Assembly: GCA_949825065.1 (NCBI GenBank)
Contig: OX463841.1
Location: 17,561,064-17,625,063, forward strand
Direction: 5' to 3'
Length of the DNA: 64,000 bases
Origin: Odontocerum albicorne
Lineage: Eukaryota; Arthropoda; Insecta; Trichoptera; Odontoceridae
The notes under the pieces were generated by a model. That model saw nothing but the letters and a program-made list of their open reading frames with translations, was not told where the DNA came from and did no database searches. The position numbers and the translations under genes were made by a program. The first letter of the stretch is position 1, and every line of letters begins with the position of its first letter. Positions 32,105 through 41,893 of the stretch are shown here, piece by piece.

Positions 32105-32880
32105 AACTGAATATGAAACAAACAATATATGATACAATAAAAGACCATTTTATTAACTTGAGACCTATAAAATTTGTTAAATAAGTGCTTCGATTCACTC
32201 CACAGTGAAATATTATTGCCCTGTTTGGAGTCCGAATACCCACTCCAATGGTGGTTTGTGTTCGGAATATCGGTCCGACATTGGGGAACATTGCTCCTTC
32301 ATGAATTAATGAACAATATATGATACAATAAAAGACCATTTTATGGACTTGAGATCTATAAAATTTGTTAAATAAGTGCTTCGATTCACTCCATAGGGAA
32401 ATATTATTGCCCTGTTTGGAGTGCGAATGCCCACTCTACTCGTATTGATGGTTTGTGTTCAGAATATCAGTTCGACATTGCTCCTTCATCGGACTTATGA
32501 GACGGACGTGGGATATTTTATAACCGAACACAAAATTTGTGGACGTACATTTTTGCACTGAATTATTTACTCTGTGGAGGAATAGTTTTCCCTGTTTGGA
32601 GTGCGAGTACTAACAAAAAGCTTGTGGCTGTACAACTCCATTGTTGAATATTTTGCTCTGTTTGGAGTGCGAGTATCATACTAAACTTGTGGACGTACAA
32701 CTCCGTAGTGGATTATTTACCCCGTGGTGGAAATGTTTAGCCCCGTTTGGAGTGCAAGTGCAAACAAAAAACTTGTGGGCGTAAATACAACTCCATAGTG
32801 AATTATTTACTCCGTTGTGGAACATTTTTGCGCTGTTTGGAGTGCGAATACCTACACAAAACTTATGGATTTACAAGATT
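32105..32880. repeat. Imperfect tandem repeats around CTGTTTGGAGTGCGA
   Basis: The first two long units (about 32125-32308 and 32309-32500, starting GAACAATATATGATACAATA) are followed by four shorter, ~85-bp units. Each short unit has GTGAATTATTTACTC-, TGTTTGGAGTGCGA- and ACTTGTGGACGTACAA-like blocks. Units are diverged, so the array is old. No coding role is seen. Confidence 0.8.
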
Positions 32881-32896
32881 ATTAGCGGCACTTGAA

Positions 32897-33513
32897 CCCT
32901 TCCCTTCCGGTGCTAAAAAAAATCGCGCGTTCCGGTGCTGTGTATTCAATACACATGTAAAAATGAGCGATTTAAAATCGGAAAAAAAAGAATATTCATA
33001 GTCAATCGCTTAAATTAATTAAATTTGAAGTCAAAAGTGATAATTATTGAAATTTAATTGCTGAAAACATGAAAAAACATCGGCCGACGTTCACAAAACG
33101 GGCGCAGAGATCACCTCATATGGATGCCCGCGAGCTACTCGGAACACTAACACTATCTATGTTATATCTGGAAGGAAGAAACAACTGCGAACTGAGATTC
33201 TATTTCTTGCGTTCCCATATACCGAAGTAGAGTGAGATGTGAATAGCGTCGCTTCTCACCCATAGTGTTTTTTAGAATGAATATACCTACGTCACACGTT
33301 TGATTGTATTGGTGAGTTTATTCCCGATTTTCACAAAATATCTCTGATGTGGCCGATAAGTGCTAATTATTATTAATATTATTTTTTCATTCAACGCGTA
33401 AATGTATTACGGAGGAATACCTAAAATCTGAACCCAGTATTCATTATATTTATAGAGATATTAAAGTTTTTAGAAGCAATGTATACTAGTTACACATCAC
33501 AGGGAAGGAAGGG
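32897..33513 (+). mobile_element. TTAA-flanked MITE (CCTTTCC family), copy 3
   Basis: 617 bp. The left end CCCTTCCCTTCCGGTGC is preceded by TGAA (TTAA with one change). The right end CACAGGGAAGGAAGGG is followed by TTAA at 33514. The interior is colinear with 22678-23315. Confidence 0.85.
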
Positions 33514-33792
33514 TTAATATAGCATCGCTACATTCTCGGCGCGAAAAGCCACAAAGGAAAGTAGGAAGATATAACATACGAGTATGCTGACATAATACTT
33601 CTCAACTCATAATCTATCATCAAGGACTTGAAGGCTTAAGAAATGTTGTCAACGACATGCAAGAAGATAGTTATAGTAGCTTATTTTGGATATATTGCTA
33701 GAAGAGATACATACAATCCTAACAAGCTTTTAGTGGTTTAATGTTTAGTATTAAGGAAGAACACGCTCTCCAACAAAGTTGATCGTCTAAAT

Positions 33793-34622
33793 CTGGGGTC
33801 TTCAAACTTTTTAGCCTAAGGGCCACACTGATTCCTCCACTAAGTCCCAAGGGCCAAGACCTAGCTTGCTCCATCATACCAACATACTGTAGTTTTGAAT
33901 TACGCGCAAATTTTCGTATTGTGACTAGCTGGCGAGTGAGATATCTATGGCGCAGGGTTCGGGGGTGGACTCCGTTCCGTTCGCAATTTCGGTTGGTACT
34001 TACGGTTGATGATGATATTTTTAAAGAATATTTCAGTAACGATATTTTTAAGAAAAAGAGTTTTCTACTCACACAGTTTGCATAAATTTGCTCGTGGCTT
34101 TTTTCCGCTTTCGTCATTACTTATCTGTGTGAAAAAACATTCTCCAAAACGAAATATACAAAAAATATTTACAGATCCAAATTAACTGATGAGCATTTGA
34201 AGTCGCTGCTGATAATTTCCACTAGTAAACTTGATCCACAACTGCAAACAATTGTCAGTGAAAAGTTACAGCTATGATACATAAATCTCATAACTAACAT
34301 ATAATGTTTAATTTAATTATGTGCATTACCTATGTAAATATATCACTTATTGTAAGTTTTAAGGATAAATCTCATATCATTAATTAGAGTTAAAATGTTC
34401 AATTTCATTATGTATGCCAGTTATTGTGTTTCTTAATTGGTCGTTAAATGAAAAAAATTCATTATTATTTTGTATGATTTACTAACATTGTAAATTTTAC
34501 AATGTAATCAAAATAAATCATGACGGGCCGGATACCGGGCATATCCGGCCCGCTGCCGCGGGCCGGATTGGTGGTGCTCGCGGGCTGGTGCTGGCCCGCG
34601 GGTCGTAGTTTGGAGACTCCTG
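33793..34622 (+). mobile_element. hAT element, 830 bp, with exact 8-bp duplication
   Basis: Ends CTGGGGTCTTCAAAC and GTTTGGAGACTCCTG are flanked by identical GTCTAAAT octamers (33785-33792, 34623-34630). The right end carries the CCCGCGGGCC-rich region seen inverted in 9392-10017. It retains the 3' end of a hAT transposase (34125-34277). It is an internal-deletion derivative of a larger autonomous element. Confidence 0.95.
34125..34277 (+). pseudogene. hAT transposase dimerisation-domain end
   Basis: An open frame of 50 codons ending at TGA reads LCEKTFSKTKYTK, YRSKLTDEHLKSLLIIS, KLDPQLQTIVSEK, the C-terminal end of the hAT dimerisation domain. It resembles the corresponding part of 14456-16258 but belongs to a different family. 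Everything upstream is deleted or unrecognisable. Confidence 0.8.
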
Positions 34623-34740
34623 GTCTAAATCAAAGACTAGCTCCTCATTGATTGTTGCATGCTTGGTTCAGCACCAGAAGGAGTGATGACAAATGATCTG
34701 CTTGTATCTACAACGCTCAGTCATAAGAATAACTAAGAAG

Positions 34741-35471
34741 AGAATAGGAACAAAATCACTATTAAATAATTAAAGTCATTCACTAACGAATCTGGAAATT
34801 GAAACCTTCCGTAAAATTGATTAGCCCTTCACAAAGCACCTCGGCAATGATGAAGCCATTCCTTTTATATTAGTTTTTCTTGTAAAAAGTTTCTTTCAGC
34901 GATTCGTAGCATGTCCACCGTGTTAATCAAACAATCACACTTTGGGGTTGCCAGATTGAGTGCTCATAAAAAAAAAACAATAATGGAAGGAAGTCAGTCG
35001 AGATTAGTCCCGTGAAATTGCGTAGAATTCCCCGAATCTCGATTCTCCACGCTTCCACGCATAATCTTCCCCGCTTTCAATGGCCCATTTTCCGAGAATT
35101 AGATCAAATTATATTATACTACCCCACGGTCGGCACAAAAGGGATAGAAATAAAACGAAACTGGAGGTTTTTTACCCTCCGTCTTGGTCGTCGATCAAAA
35201 TCAGGTCAGGGCTAGGTACCGGCATACGTGAATGTGACTCAAATAGTTTTTTTAAACTTAATAACGTATTTACTTGATTAATGTAATGTAGTGTATTAGT
35301 TTTTCGTTGTATACAGTATAACCTGCGGGCTTATTGCTATGTGGCAATCTCTTTCAACGCTGTAGTGTACGATTGTCCATTGTTGCTGGGCATCATAGTC
35401 GAAGATCCCCTCGCCATTCCAATGTCAATTCAATTAGAAAGCGCAGCTGTACCGTGGAGTTTTTTGTTTTT
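34741..35471. other. Intergenic DNA with a SINE tail
   Basis: No gene. At 35305-35355 is a minus-strand copy of the SINE/LINE tail (AACCTGCGGGCTTATTGC, TGTGGCAATCTCTTTC). Confidence 0.4.
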
Positions 35472-35475
35472 TTAA

Positions 35476-36089
35476 CCCTTCCTTCCCTGTGATGTGTACC
35501 TACTAGTACACATTGCTTCTAACAACGTTATTATCTCCATCATATAAATATTATAAATACTGGGTTAAAATTTTAGGTATTCCTCCGTAATACATTTACT
35601 ATACGCATTGAATGAAAAAATATATATTAATAACAATTAGCACTTATCGGCCACATCAGATATATTTTGTGAAAATCGGGAATAAATTCACCAATACAAT
35701 CAAACGTGTGCGAGTGTGTGACATAGGTATATTCATTCTAAAAATCCGCTATGGGTGAGGAAGCGACGCTATTCACGTCTCACTCTACTTCGGTATATGG
35801 GAACGCAAGAAATATAATCTCAGTTCGCTCGCCTCTCTCGCTTCAGTAGCTCGCGGGCATCCATTTGAGGTGGTCGCTTCGCCCGTGTTGTGAACGTCGG
35901 CCGATGTTTTTTTTAATGTTTTCAGCAATTGAATTTCAATTATTATCACTTTTGACTTCAAATTTCATTAACTTAAGCGGTTGGCTATGAATATTCTTAT
36001 TTTTCCGATTTTAAATCGCTCATTTTTACATGTGTATTGAATACACAGCACCGGAACGCGCGAATTTTTTTAACACAGGAAGGGAAAGG
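35476..36089 (-). mobile_element. TTAA-flanked MITE (CCTTTCC family), complete copy
   Basis: 614 bp, inverted relative to the other full copies. The ends in plus orientation are CCCTTCCTTCCCTGTG and CACAGGAAGGGAAAGG, with TTAA on both sides (35472-35475 and 36090-36093). This is the best-preserved copy for defining the family. Non-coding. Confidence 0.92.
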
Positions 36090-36346
36090 TTAAGTGAGTG
36101 AGCCGTCGAACCCTAGCAAACTCACTGGTCACACCACCGAAATGAAACGATCGGAGCACACCGACATATTTTTCCCCCCTCTTTTTGGAAGAATAGATAT
36201 GACCGAAGTTATAGGTATCCTTATACCTCCGAACACTAGACGGAAAAAATGCCTGCGTCATTCGAAGGGAGCAGCACAGCGAGGGGTTTGAACCGACGAC
36301 CTTCCGCACGGAAGTCCAGTGCGTTGCCGCGCGGCCATGCACCTCA
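36090..36346 (-). mobile_element. Single-unit copy of the tRNA-headed repeat
   Basis: The minus strand from 36346 reads GTGCATGGCCGCGCGG, AACGCACTGGACTTCCGTGC, GGTCGTCGGTTCAAACC. It continues through a CTTCGAATGACGCAGG block and GGTATAAGGATACC to GTGTGCTCCGATCGTTTC and GTGAGTTTGC. It is colinear with 21449-22330 but has no 22-bp or 59-bp array. Confidence 0.65.
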
Positions 36347-38204
36347 ACGTAGTGTACTCCTCGTATACTGGACCATCAGAGTGCAGGGGTGCCTGCCGGT
36401 GGGATGTGTTGGTGTTGTAATTGAAACTTTGAACTTAACCGACAGATAATTTTAACTTAAGAGTTTGTGACCTTCGTGGCTAGTTAGTAAAACGTTTGAT
36501 TTTCACTCGAGTTCGATTCCCAGTTATACCCAAAAATAAAAAAGAGCACTAGTCTGCTTTAAGAGCTCATCTGGTATCTGTCAACACATATTATGATGAA
36601 CTACGAGTTACGCATCTGCTCCAGTGGTTCTTAACCCGAAGGCTCGATTGATGGGGTCGAAGACAATATTGTTTCCCGGCCACGCTTTTCATCAATTATG
36701 GTATGTTGACGGGTACCATACGAATGTAACGAAGTCGTACCTCTCTTCTCTCCGTACTAGACACAGATAAGATATTTCAGAACATTTTCAACAATTTGCT
36801 GTACTGGGTTGTACGGAAAGTAGTTTCACATTTCGAGGATAGATTTATTAATTTATTGAACACTACATTGTCAATCGACAATCTCTTCCAACCAACCAGA
36901 AAAAAAGTAAATAAAGGAAGTGACATGATCGCAAAAAACATCCAACGATTATTCATCTTCATGAACATATACATAATAAAATATAACATAGATGTAATTA
37001 GGACAAAAGTATCATTGCTAACTTCATTCCAAACGTGCTGAATGTACATTACTATGGAAGGTTCAGCACATATTTTCGATTTCGTTCTTCTCAGTATAGA
37101 CCAGTTAGTCCATATTTTTGTCAAACTTATCATAAATAATATAAAGCTAGTAGTAAATTGGTAACCGAAGCCACTTCAAAGATGCATCCATTGAGGATGA
37201 AATCTCAATGTGACCATTTTACAGTTTATTTTTCTCGCATCATTTAGTGACCAAAAATCACTCAAAGGGCACCTGCGTTTGTATGTACGATCTCTCAAAC
37301 AAAATGAACTTAATGACCTTTTTAACCTAATTGTTAAAATATGTCTTCTTATCCAATTGTTCCGGGTTTGATTCCTATTAGTATCAAATTTTCTTAAAAA
37401 GGTTTCAAATAACGATGAATCCTCCTGGTTGTACATGTATTATAATTCAACTCAATTTAAGAATGCTCTTGAATAGTTTTTCCTTCAAATGCTGCAAGAT
37501 AGGTTGGCAAGCTATTTTGTTGCATCTCTGTGAAAATTTGATGACTACAAATCCCCTAAGAAAGGTATACATATAACAATGAGCTATCCAGTGTGATCTG
37601 TTGGTCACATAAACAGTGGTGAGTCTACCAGTCCTCATAAATGTGTTATATGCACTGTGACTTTTTCCATATGTAATACGGTTCAGGGTTCACCAGGACT
37701 TTTTGGGTAGAAAACAGATAGGTAACGGAACTATGGAATCTGGGGTAAATGAGTTAATTTAAGAAGTCTCTAAAAACACTATATGCTGTTTTTTCGATTG
37801 TTCAATAGTTTTAATCTTCCATGTGATAAGTCAAGCCATTTCCAATGGCCAATCAAGATTACAAGATCTGTTCACCCCATCCATCTCAATTTGAGACCTT
37901 GCCAATCTATAGAGTACACTTGGTCTATCTGCCAAATTTACCTGATTCATTAGCAGTGAGATTACCCGAAACTAAGATCCCACACATAAATTATATTGAG
38001 ATCAAATATGGTTATAGAGTGGAATAGTCCGAAATGCAGGCTATATCGGTCTCCAGGAAATTATGGAGTTTGGCAATTTCAGATCATTTTTTATTTTGGT
38101 GTAAAGCAATTATTTATTTTAAAACATTTTTTAGCTAAAAGGCAAATATTTTAATTTGTTACTGCAATACATGTCTTTTATGAAATGACTAAGTACCATT
38201 AAAT
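36347..38204. other. Intergenic DNA with scraps of SINE and hAT
   Basis: No gene. About 36480-36525 looks like a SINE head (GAGTTCGATTCCCAG). At 36623 CAGTGGTTCTTAACCCGAAG resembles a hAT left end without a partner. At 36865-36910 is a SINE/LINE tail (ACAATCTCTTCCAACCAACC), and near 37365 is GGGTTTGATTCCTA, another B-box-like sequence. Confidence 0.4.
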
Positions 38205-38350
38205 TATTATCACTTTTGAGTTCAAATTTAATTAATTTAAGCGATTGGCTATGAATATTATTTTTACGATTTTAAATTGCTCATTTTTACATGTGTATTG
38301 AATACACAGCACCGGAACGGGCGGATTTTTTTAGCACAGGAAGGGAAAGG
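38205..38350 (-). mobile_element. TTAA-MITE (CCTTTCC family), left-end fragment
   Basis: Minus-strand partial copy ending (plus orientation) in AGCACAGGAAGGGAAAGG, followed by TTAA at 38351-38354. The other three quarters of the element are missing. Confidence 0.75.
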
Positions 38351-38626
38351 TTAAGGAACTGGCAATATCTATAAAAAAGCTTTAAGTGCAAACGGTTAAG
38401 TCATCTTAGATTTAAATATGTTTTATTGAAGTAAATTAATAAATGAATTAATATTATTTTAAAAGAAAAGCTGTTACTTAAGTATTGTCATTTTTATTCA
38501 AGTGTTCAAAACAATACAATAACTTTATATTTAACATCTATTTGTTGACGACATTAATCTGACGTGAACTATGCAAGGTTTGTATGAACTTATTAAGTTT
38601 ATTGACTATGTATCAGACCTAGAAAT

Positions 38627-38975
38627 TATGACCAGTAAAGCTAACACTGAATATCTAGAGAAATTATGACCAGTACAGTAACACTGAATATCTAGAGAAA
38701 TTATGACCAGTACAGCTAACACTGTATATCTAGAGAAATTATGAGCAGTACAGACAGCTAACACTGAATACTAGAGAAATTATGACCAGTACAGCTAACA
38801 CTGAATATCTAGAGAAATTATGAGCAGTACAGCTAACACTGAATATCTAGAGAAATTATGACCAGTACAGCTAACACTGAATATCTAGAGAAATTATGAG
38901 CAGTACAGCTAACACTGAATATCTAGAGAAATTATGACCAGTACAGCTAACACTGAATATCTAGATAAATTATGG
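38627..38975. repeat. 38-bp tandem repeat, about 9 units
   Basis: The unit AGAAATTATGACCAGTACAG followed by CTAACACTGAATATCTAG. Variants are GAGCAG for GACCAG, one unit with a short PuPy insertion (ACAGACAGC) and one lacking two bases of ATATCT. The outermost units are the most diverged. Confidence 0.92.
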
Positions 38976-39193
38976 ATTGAAATTAATTTACAATTAAAGC
39001 AATTGATGTATTGGGCGGGTTATCAAAAGTCCACCAAAAAGTTTCAGGTACCCAATCTCCACACGCTGGACACTACATGCAGCTAATTAATAGGAATGTT
39101 GTCATCTCCTCACACTCCAAGCTGGTACTACTGTAAGCAGTAGTATTGAGTAGGACAAACGCAACATCTTGAGTTCTTTCTAGTGGGCATTAA

Positions 39194-39434
39194 CCTCTCC
39201 GTGCGTACCGCCCCAACCGTGGGGCCATGAAATACTGAGTCAGATAGCGTATGGCCCCGCGGTTGGGGCGCAGTGATTATTTTTCGAATATTCCCAGATC
39301 ATGTCAGGATTTGGAGTACCAATGATATCTATTGATGATACCACACAATTAAATCATTTATCGGCTAGTTACATGTATTACCAACTGAACAAACGATGTT
39401 TTAAAATTTTTAAAAAAACTTACTACTCGAGAGG
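39194..39434. mobile_element. Probable TTAA-flanked MITE with internal palindrome
   Basis: TTAA at 39190-39193 and 39435-39438 bound a 241-bp segment with ends CCTCTCCG and GAGAGG. Inside is a long inverted repeat: CGCCCCAACCGTGGGGCCAT near 39209 and ATGGCCCCGCGGTTGGGGCG near 39251. The short terminal repeats make the call less certain than for the other TTAA elements. Confidence 0.6.
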
Positions 39435-39458
39435 TTAAAATCAAAATTATATGTCCTA

Positions 39459-40254
39459 TACTTCAGAAAATGTAGGATGGGTCCTGCGATATTTTAAACA
39501 TCATGTCTCAAAGGGATGGGATAAAATCGTTTTTTTTTTACAAATTGAATAGTTTTTTTATAAATGGAAAAATAGTTTTTCTCTAAACTGACGTTTTAAT
39601 TCCTAATTTTCATTATACTGACTTTCTAATGTATTGTATGATTTGTATCCATCTTTAACACATTCACTGCGATATGTATTTATAGAATAGTGTCGAGGTA
39701 CTGAAAAAAATCATATTTTCGAAACCTTAAAATCTTACGGTATTTTCGAAACCTTAAAATCTTAAAATATTCGGTACCATACAAACAAAGAGAATCGAAT
39801 GACGCGCAACGGGCGTCATCAGCGTCTCTACAAAGAATGTGTTGACGCCTCAGGGGCGTCTTTAGCAGCCAACATGTTAAATAGGCCAAGATCCACTATG
39901 AATTAATACTAATTACGAACATTTAATTTTAGGTATAAAAAAATCGAAAATCCAATTATCGTATACCCCATCCCCCAGCCAATGCAGACTAACATAGTGA
40001 CTTTTGACAAACGTCACCAAATATTTTTTGATTTGAAACAAACTGCCACATTTTTGCTAATTTGTAACAAGATTTATTAATTTGTCATTATTGTTAGTTT
40101 TGTGTAATGTATTTACATAAATAACTTGCTATTTATTAGAATCGAGACTTATATTAAAGTTGATAAAACAATCAAAATTACTGAACGTCGTTACAAGGTT
40201 GTATTAGGGCAAATTGTGAACTGTCACAGGAACCGTCCTACAATTTCTGAAGTA
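39459..40254. mobile_element. TA-flanked MITE, long form, split by a TTAA MITE
   Basis: Ends TACTTCAGAAAATGTAGG and CTACAATTTCTGAAGTA, TA-flanked. The sequence is colinear with 12374-12946 except for a 222-bp insertion at the family's own TTTAAATAGG site (39655-39880). Confidence 0.9.
39659..39876. mobile_element. TTAA-flanked MITE inside a TA-flanked MITE
   Basis: 218 bp between two TTAA copies (39655-39658, 39877-39880). Ends CACATTCACTGCG and GGCTGCTAAAG-type complement (right end GCAGCCAACATG). The uninterrupted sequence CTTTAAATAGG is present in other copies in this window, so the target and its TTAA duplication are directly visible. It contains a doubled block TTTTCGAAACCTTAAAATCTTA. 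Confidence 0.92.
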
Positions 40255-40740
40255 TAGATAAGTTTATACAGGATGCTGACTTTGAATACGGCCAGAAATT
40301 GCAGAGGTGCAAAATGATGCAGTATATAAAAAAAAACAATTCTTTTGATTTACAAATATTTATTTTGATAAAATATTTTGAACAAAGGTATATATAAGTC
40401 ATAAGTATTAATGTCTGAAATACTGTTTTGCAGAAAAGGAATAAACCTTGATCAATAAAAACACTTAATTTATTTTATTAGATATTCAACTCTTTTTCTA
40501 GAGCAAACTTTTGTTGATGTAATATTTTAACAAAATCAAATATGTCATAAAGGTTTCCATACAAGAAGACAATTACATTTTTTAGTTAATTAATTTTAAT
40601 ACTGACCAATGGAAATTTGCTCACATTTCAGAAATGAATCCAATACCAAACTAAATGTATTAGATAAATATTTTGTTCAATCTTCTTTCGTGTTATTTGT
40701 TGATGGTACAATAAATTTAGATGGAATAAGAAGTATAAAT
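40255..40740. other. AT-rich intergenic DNA
   Basis: No gene or paired repeat seen. Confidence 0.4.
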
Positions 40741-40741
40741 A

Positions 40742-41477
40742 CGAGGGTCGTCCAGAAAGTAAAGAACGATTGCGCACCACACTCTGCACCGATACCCCAC
40801 CACCGAGATCGTATGCGCGCAAGTTAACTCCCTACTCCGCTTCTGCGAGCTGAGTTTTGTTACTGAACGGTCGTGCGTCTTTGTTCTTTAACCATTCAAA
40901 ATGGCGGCGCCCATCGAAAATCCCGCCAAATGGGACCGAAAGGGTTTGATCCACGTGGAGTTTATGCCAAGAGGACACACAATAAACTCAGAGGTCTATT
41001 GTGAAATTCTTCAACGACTTAGACGCGCCATCCAAAACAAGAAACGTGGAATGTTGCCGGGTAAGGTGGTTTTGATTCATGACAATGCGCGGGGCCTCAT
41101 GCATCAGTATGAACATAGCGAGAACTTCAACATCTTAAGCGGGAAATTTTAGGGCATCCTCCTTACAGTCCTGACTTGGCACCGAGTGATTTTCACTTAT
41201 TCCCGAAACTAAAGTAAGTTTTAGGCGGAAAACAGTTCGCAAACGATGAAGACCTCAAACAAGAAGTGACATCCTGGCTCAAATCTTTGGTGGTAGAAGA
41301 GTATAACATCGGAATCGAAAAATTGGTTCCACGTTTCAATAAGTGCCTTGGCAGCTATGGCGACTACATTGAAAAATAGAGTAAGGTACTATGACTTTGT
41401 AAATAAAGATTTGTGTTGATAACTTTAGTTTTAATTTAGTTATGCCAAAACGTTCTTTACTTTCTGGACGACCCTCG
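40742..41477 (+). mobile_element. Mariner deletion derivative, 736 bp
   Basis: Ends CGAGGGTCGTCCAGAAAG and CTTTCTGGACGACCCTCG are perfect inverted repeats flanked by TA (40740-40741, 41478-41479). The reading frame from 40901 keeps the first ~10 residues of this family, then jumps to KGLIHVEFMPRGHTINSEVY and KVVLIHDNAR. A second rearrangement near 41098 replaces the expected sequence. The decayed C-terminus ends at the TAG near 41379. It lies only about 17 bp beyond the poly(A) signal of eIF3h. Confidence 0.92.
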
Positions 41478-41494
41478 TAACATCAACATATAGC

Positions 41495-41500
41495 TTTATT
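41495..41500 (-). promoter_or_regulatory. Poly(A) signal of eIF3h
   Basis: AATAAA on the minus strand, about 41 bases downstream of the eIF3h stop codon. The mariner at 40742-41477 begins just after it, so the insertion left the signal intact. Confidence 0.7.
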
Positions 41501-41540
41501 CAAAACCAATTATCAAACAATACCTGATGATAATTAATGT

Positions 41541-41893
41541 CTAAGGGTTCTGTTTGGCTTCCTTAGCAGTCTGCAGTGCTTGCGTGATGTACAGTTTGGA
41601 TAAGCTCTGCGAGCAGAACTGGGATATATGTTGGCTGTACGTGTTAATCTGTCCAGCTACAATCATGGGGTTCAACCTCGTAGGTACGGGTGGAGGCCTG
41701 AATAATTTGTTCAGATCATCGTCTGGTAGAGGAGGCTCGTCTTTAGCCGCCCTCGCTGCGTTTTCTTGGGCACGCTTCTGCAGAGCACGATGCTTGTCTT
41801 GTTGTTGCCGTACAACCATCTGCTGGTAACGGTTGAACTTGATAGCTTCTTGGTTCAGTTCGTCAACACGATCCATGAGACTTCTTAATTGAC
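41541..41893 (-). CDS. eIF3h: eIF3h coding exon 5 (last)
   Basis: 353 bp after acceptor TTTCAG. It encodes [19 protein letters not shown], a basic/glutamine-rich helix and [19 protein letters not shown], ending EAKQNP and a stop. The helical C-terminus is typical of this subunit. Confidence 0.95.

Larger units (their letters stand above)
33600..34740 (+). mobile_element. LINE RT C-terminal fragment split by a hAT element
   Basis: Before 33792, YFGYIARRDTYNPNKLLV resembles the WFGHIMRRE-type block of LINE C-termini. After 34631, a CSAPEGVMTNDLL-like and TTLSHK-like ending continues in a similar way. The hAT element 33793-34622 with its 8-bp duplication sits between them. Both parts are decayed. 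Confidence 0.5.

Noticed and set aside
36258..36346. tRNA gene on the minus strand
   Set aside because: It has a tRNA-like B box and arm, but is shared with a dispersed repeat at 21449 and lacks a full acceptor stem.
36623..36720. Complete hAT element starting CAGTGGTTCTTAACC
   Set aside because: Only one end was found. No matching right end or octamer duplication is visible, so it is noted only as a scrap.
37845..38027. Possible 60-codon gene (MANQDYKICSPHPSQ...)
   Set aside because: Single short frame in repeat-rich DNA without splice partners or known motifs.
38627..38975. CRISPR-like array
   Set aside because: Units are directly adjacent with no variable spacers, and the genome is eukaryotic. 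It is a minisatellite. The same applies to the 22-, 24-, 49- and 59-bp arrays.
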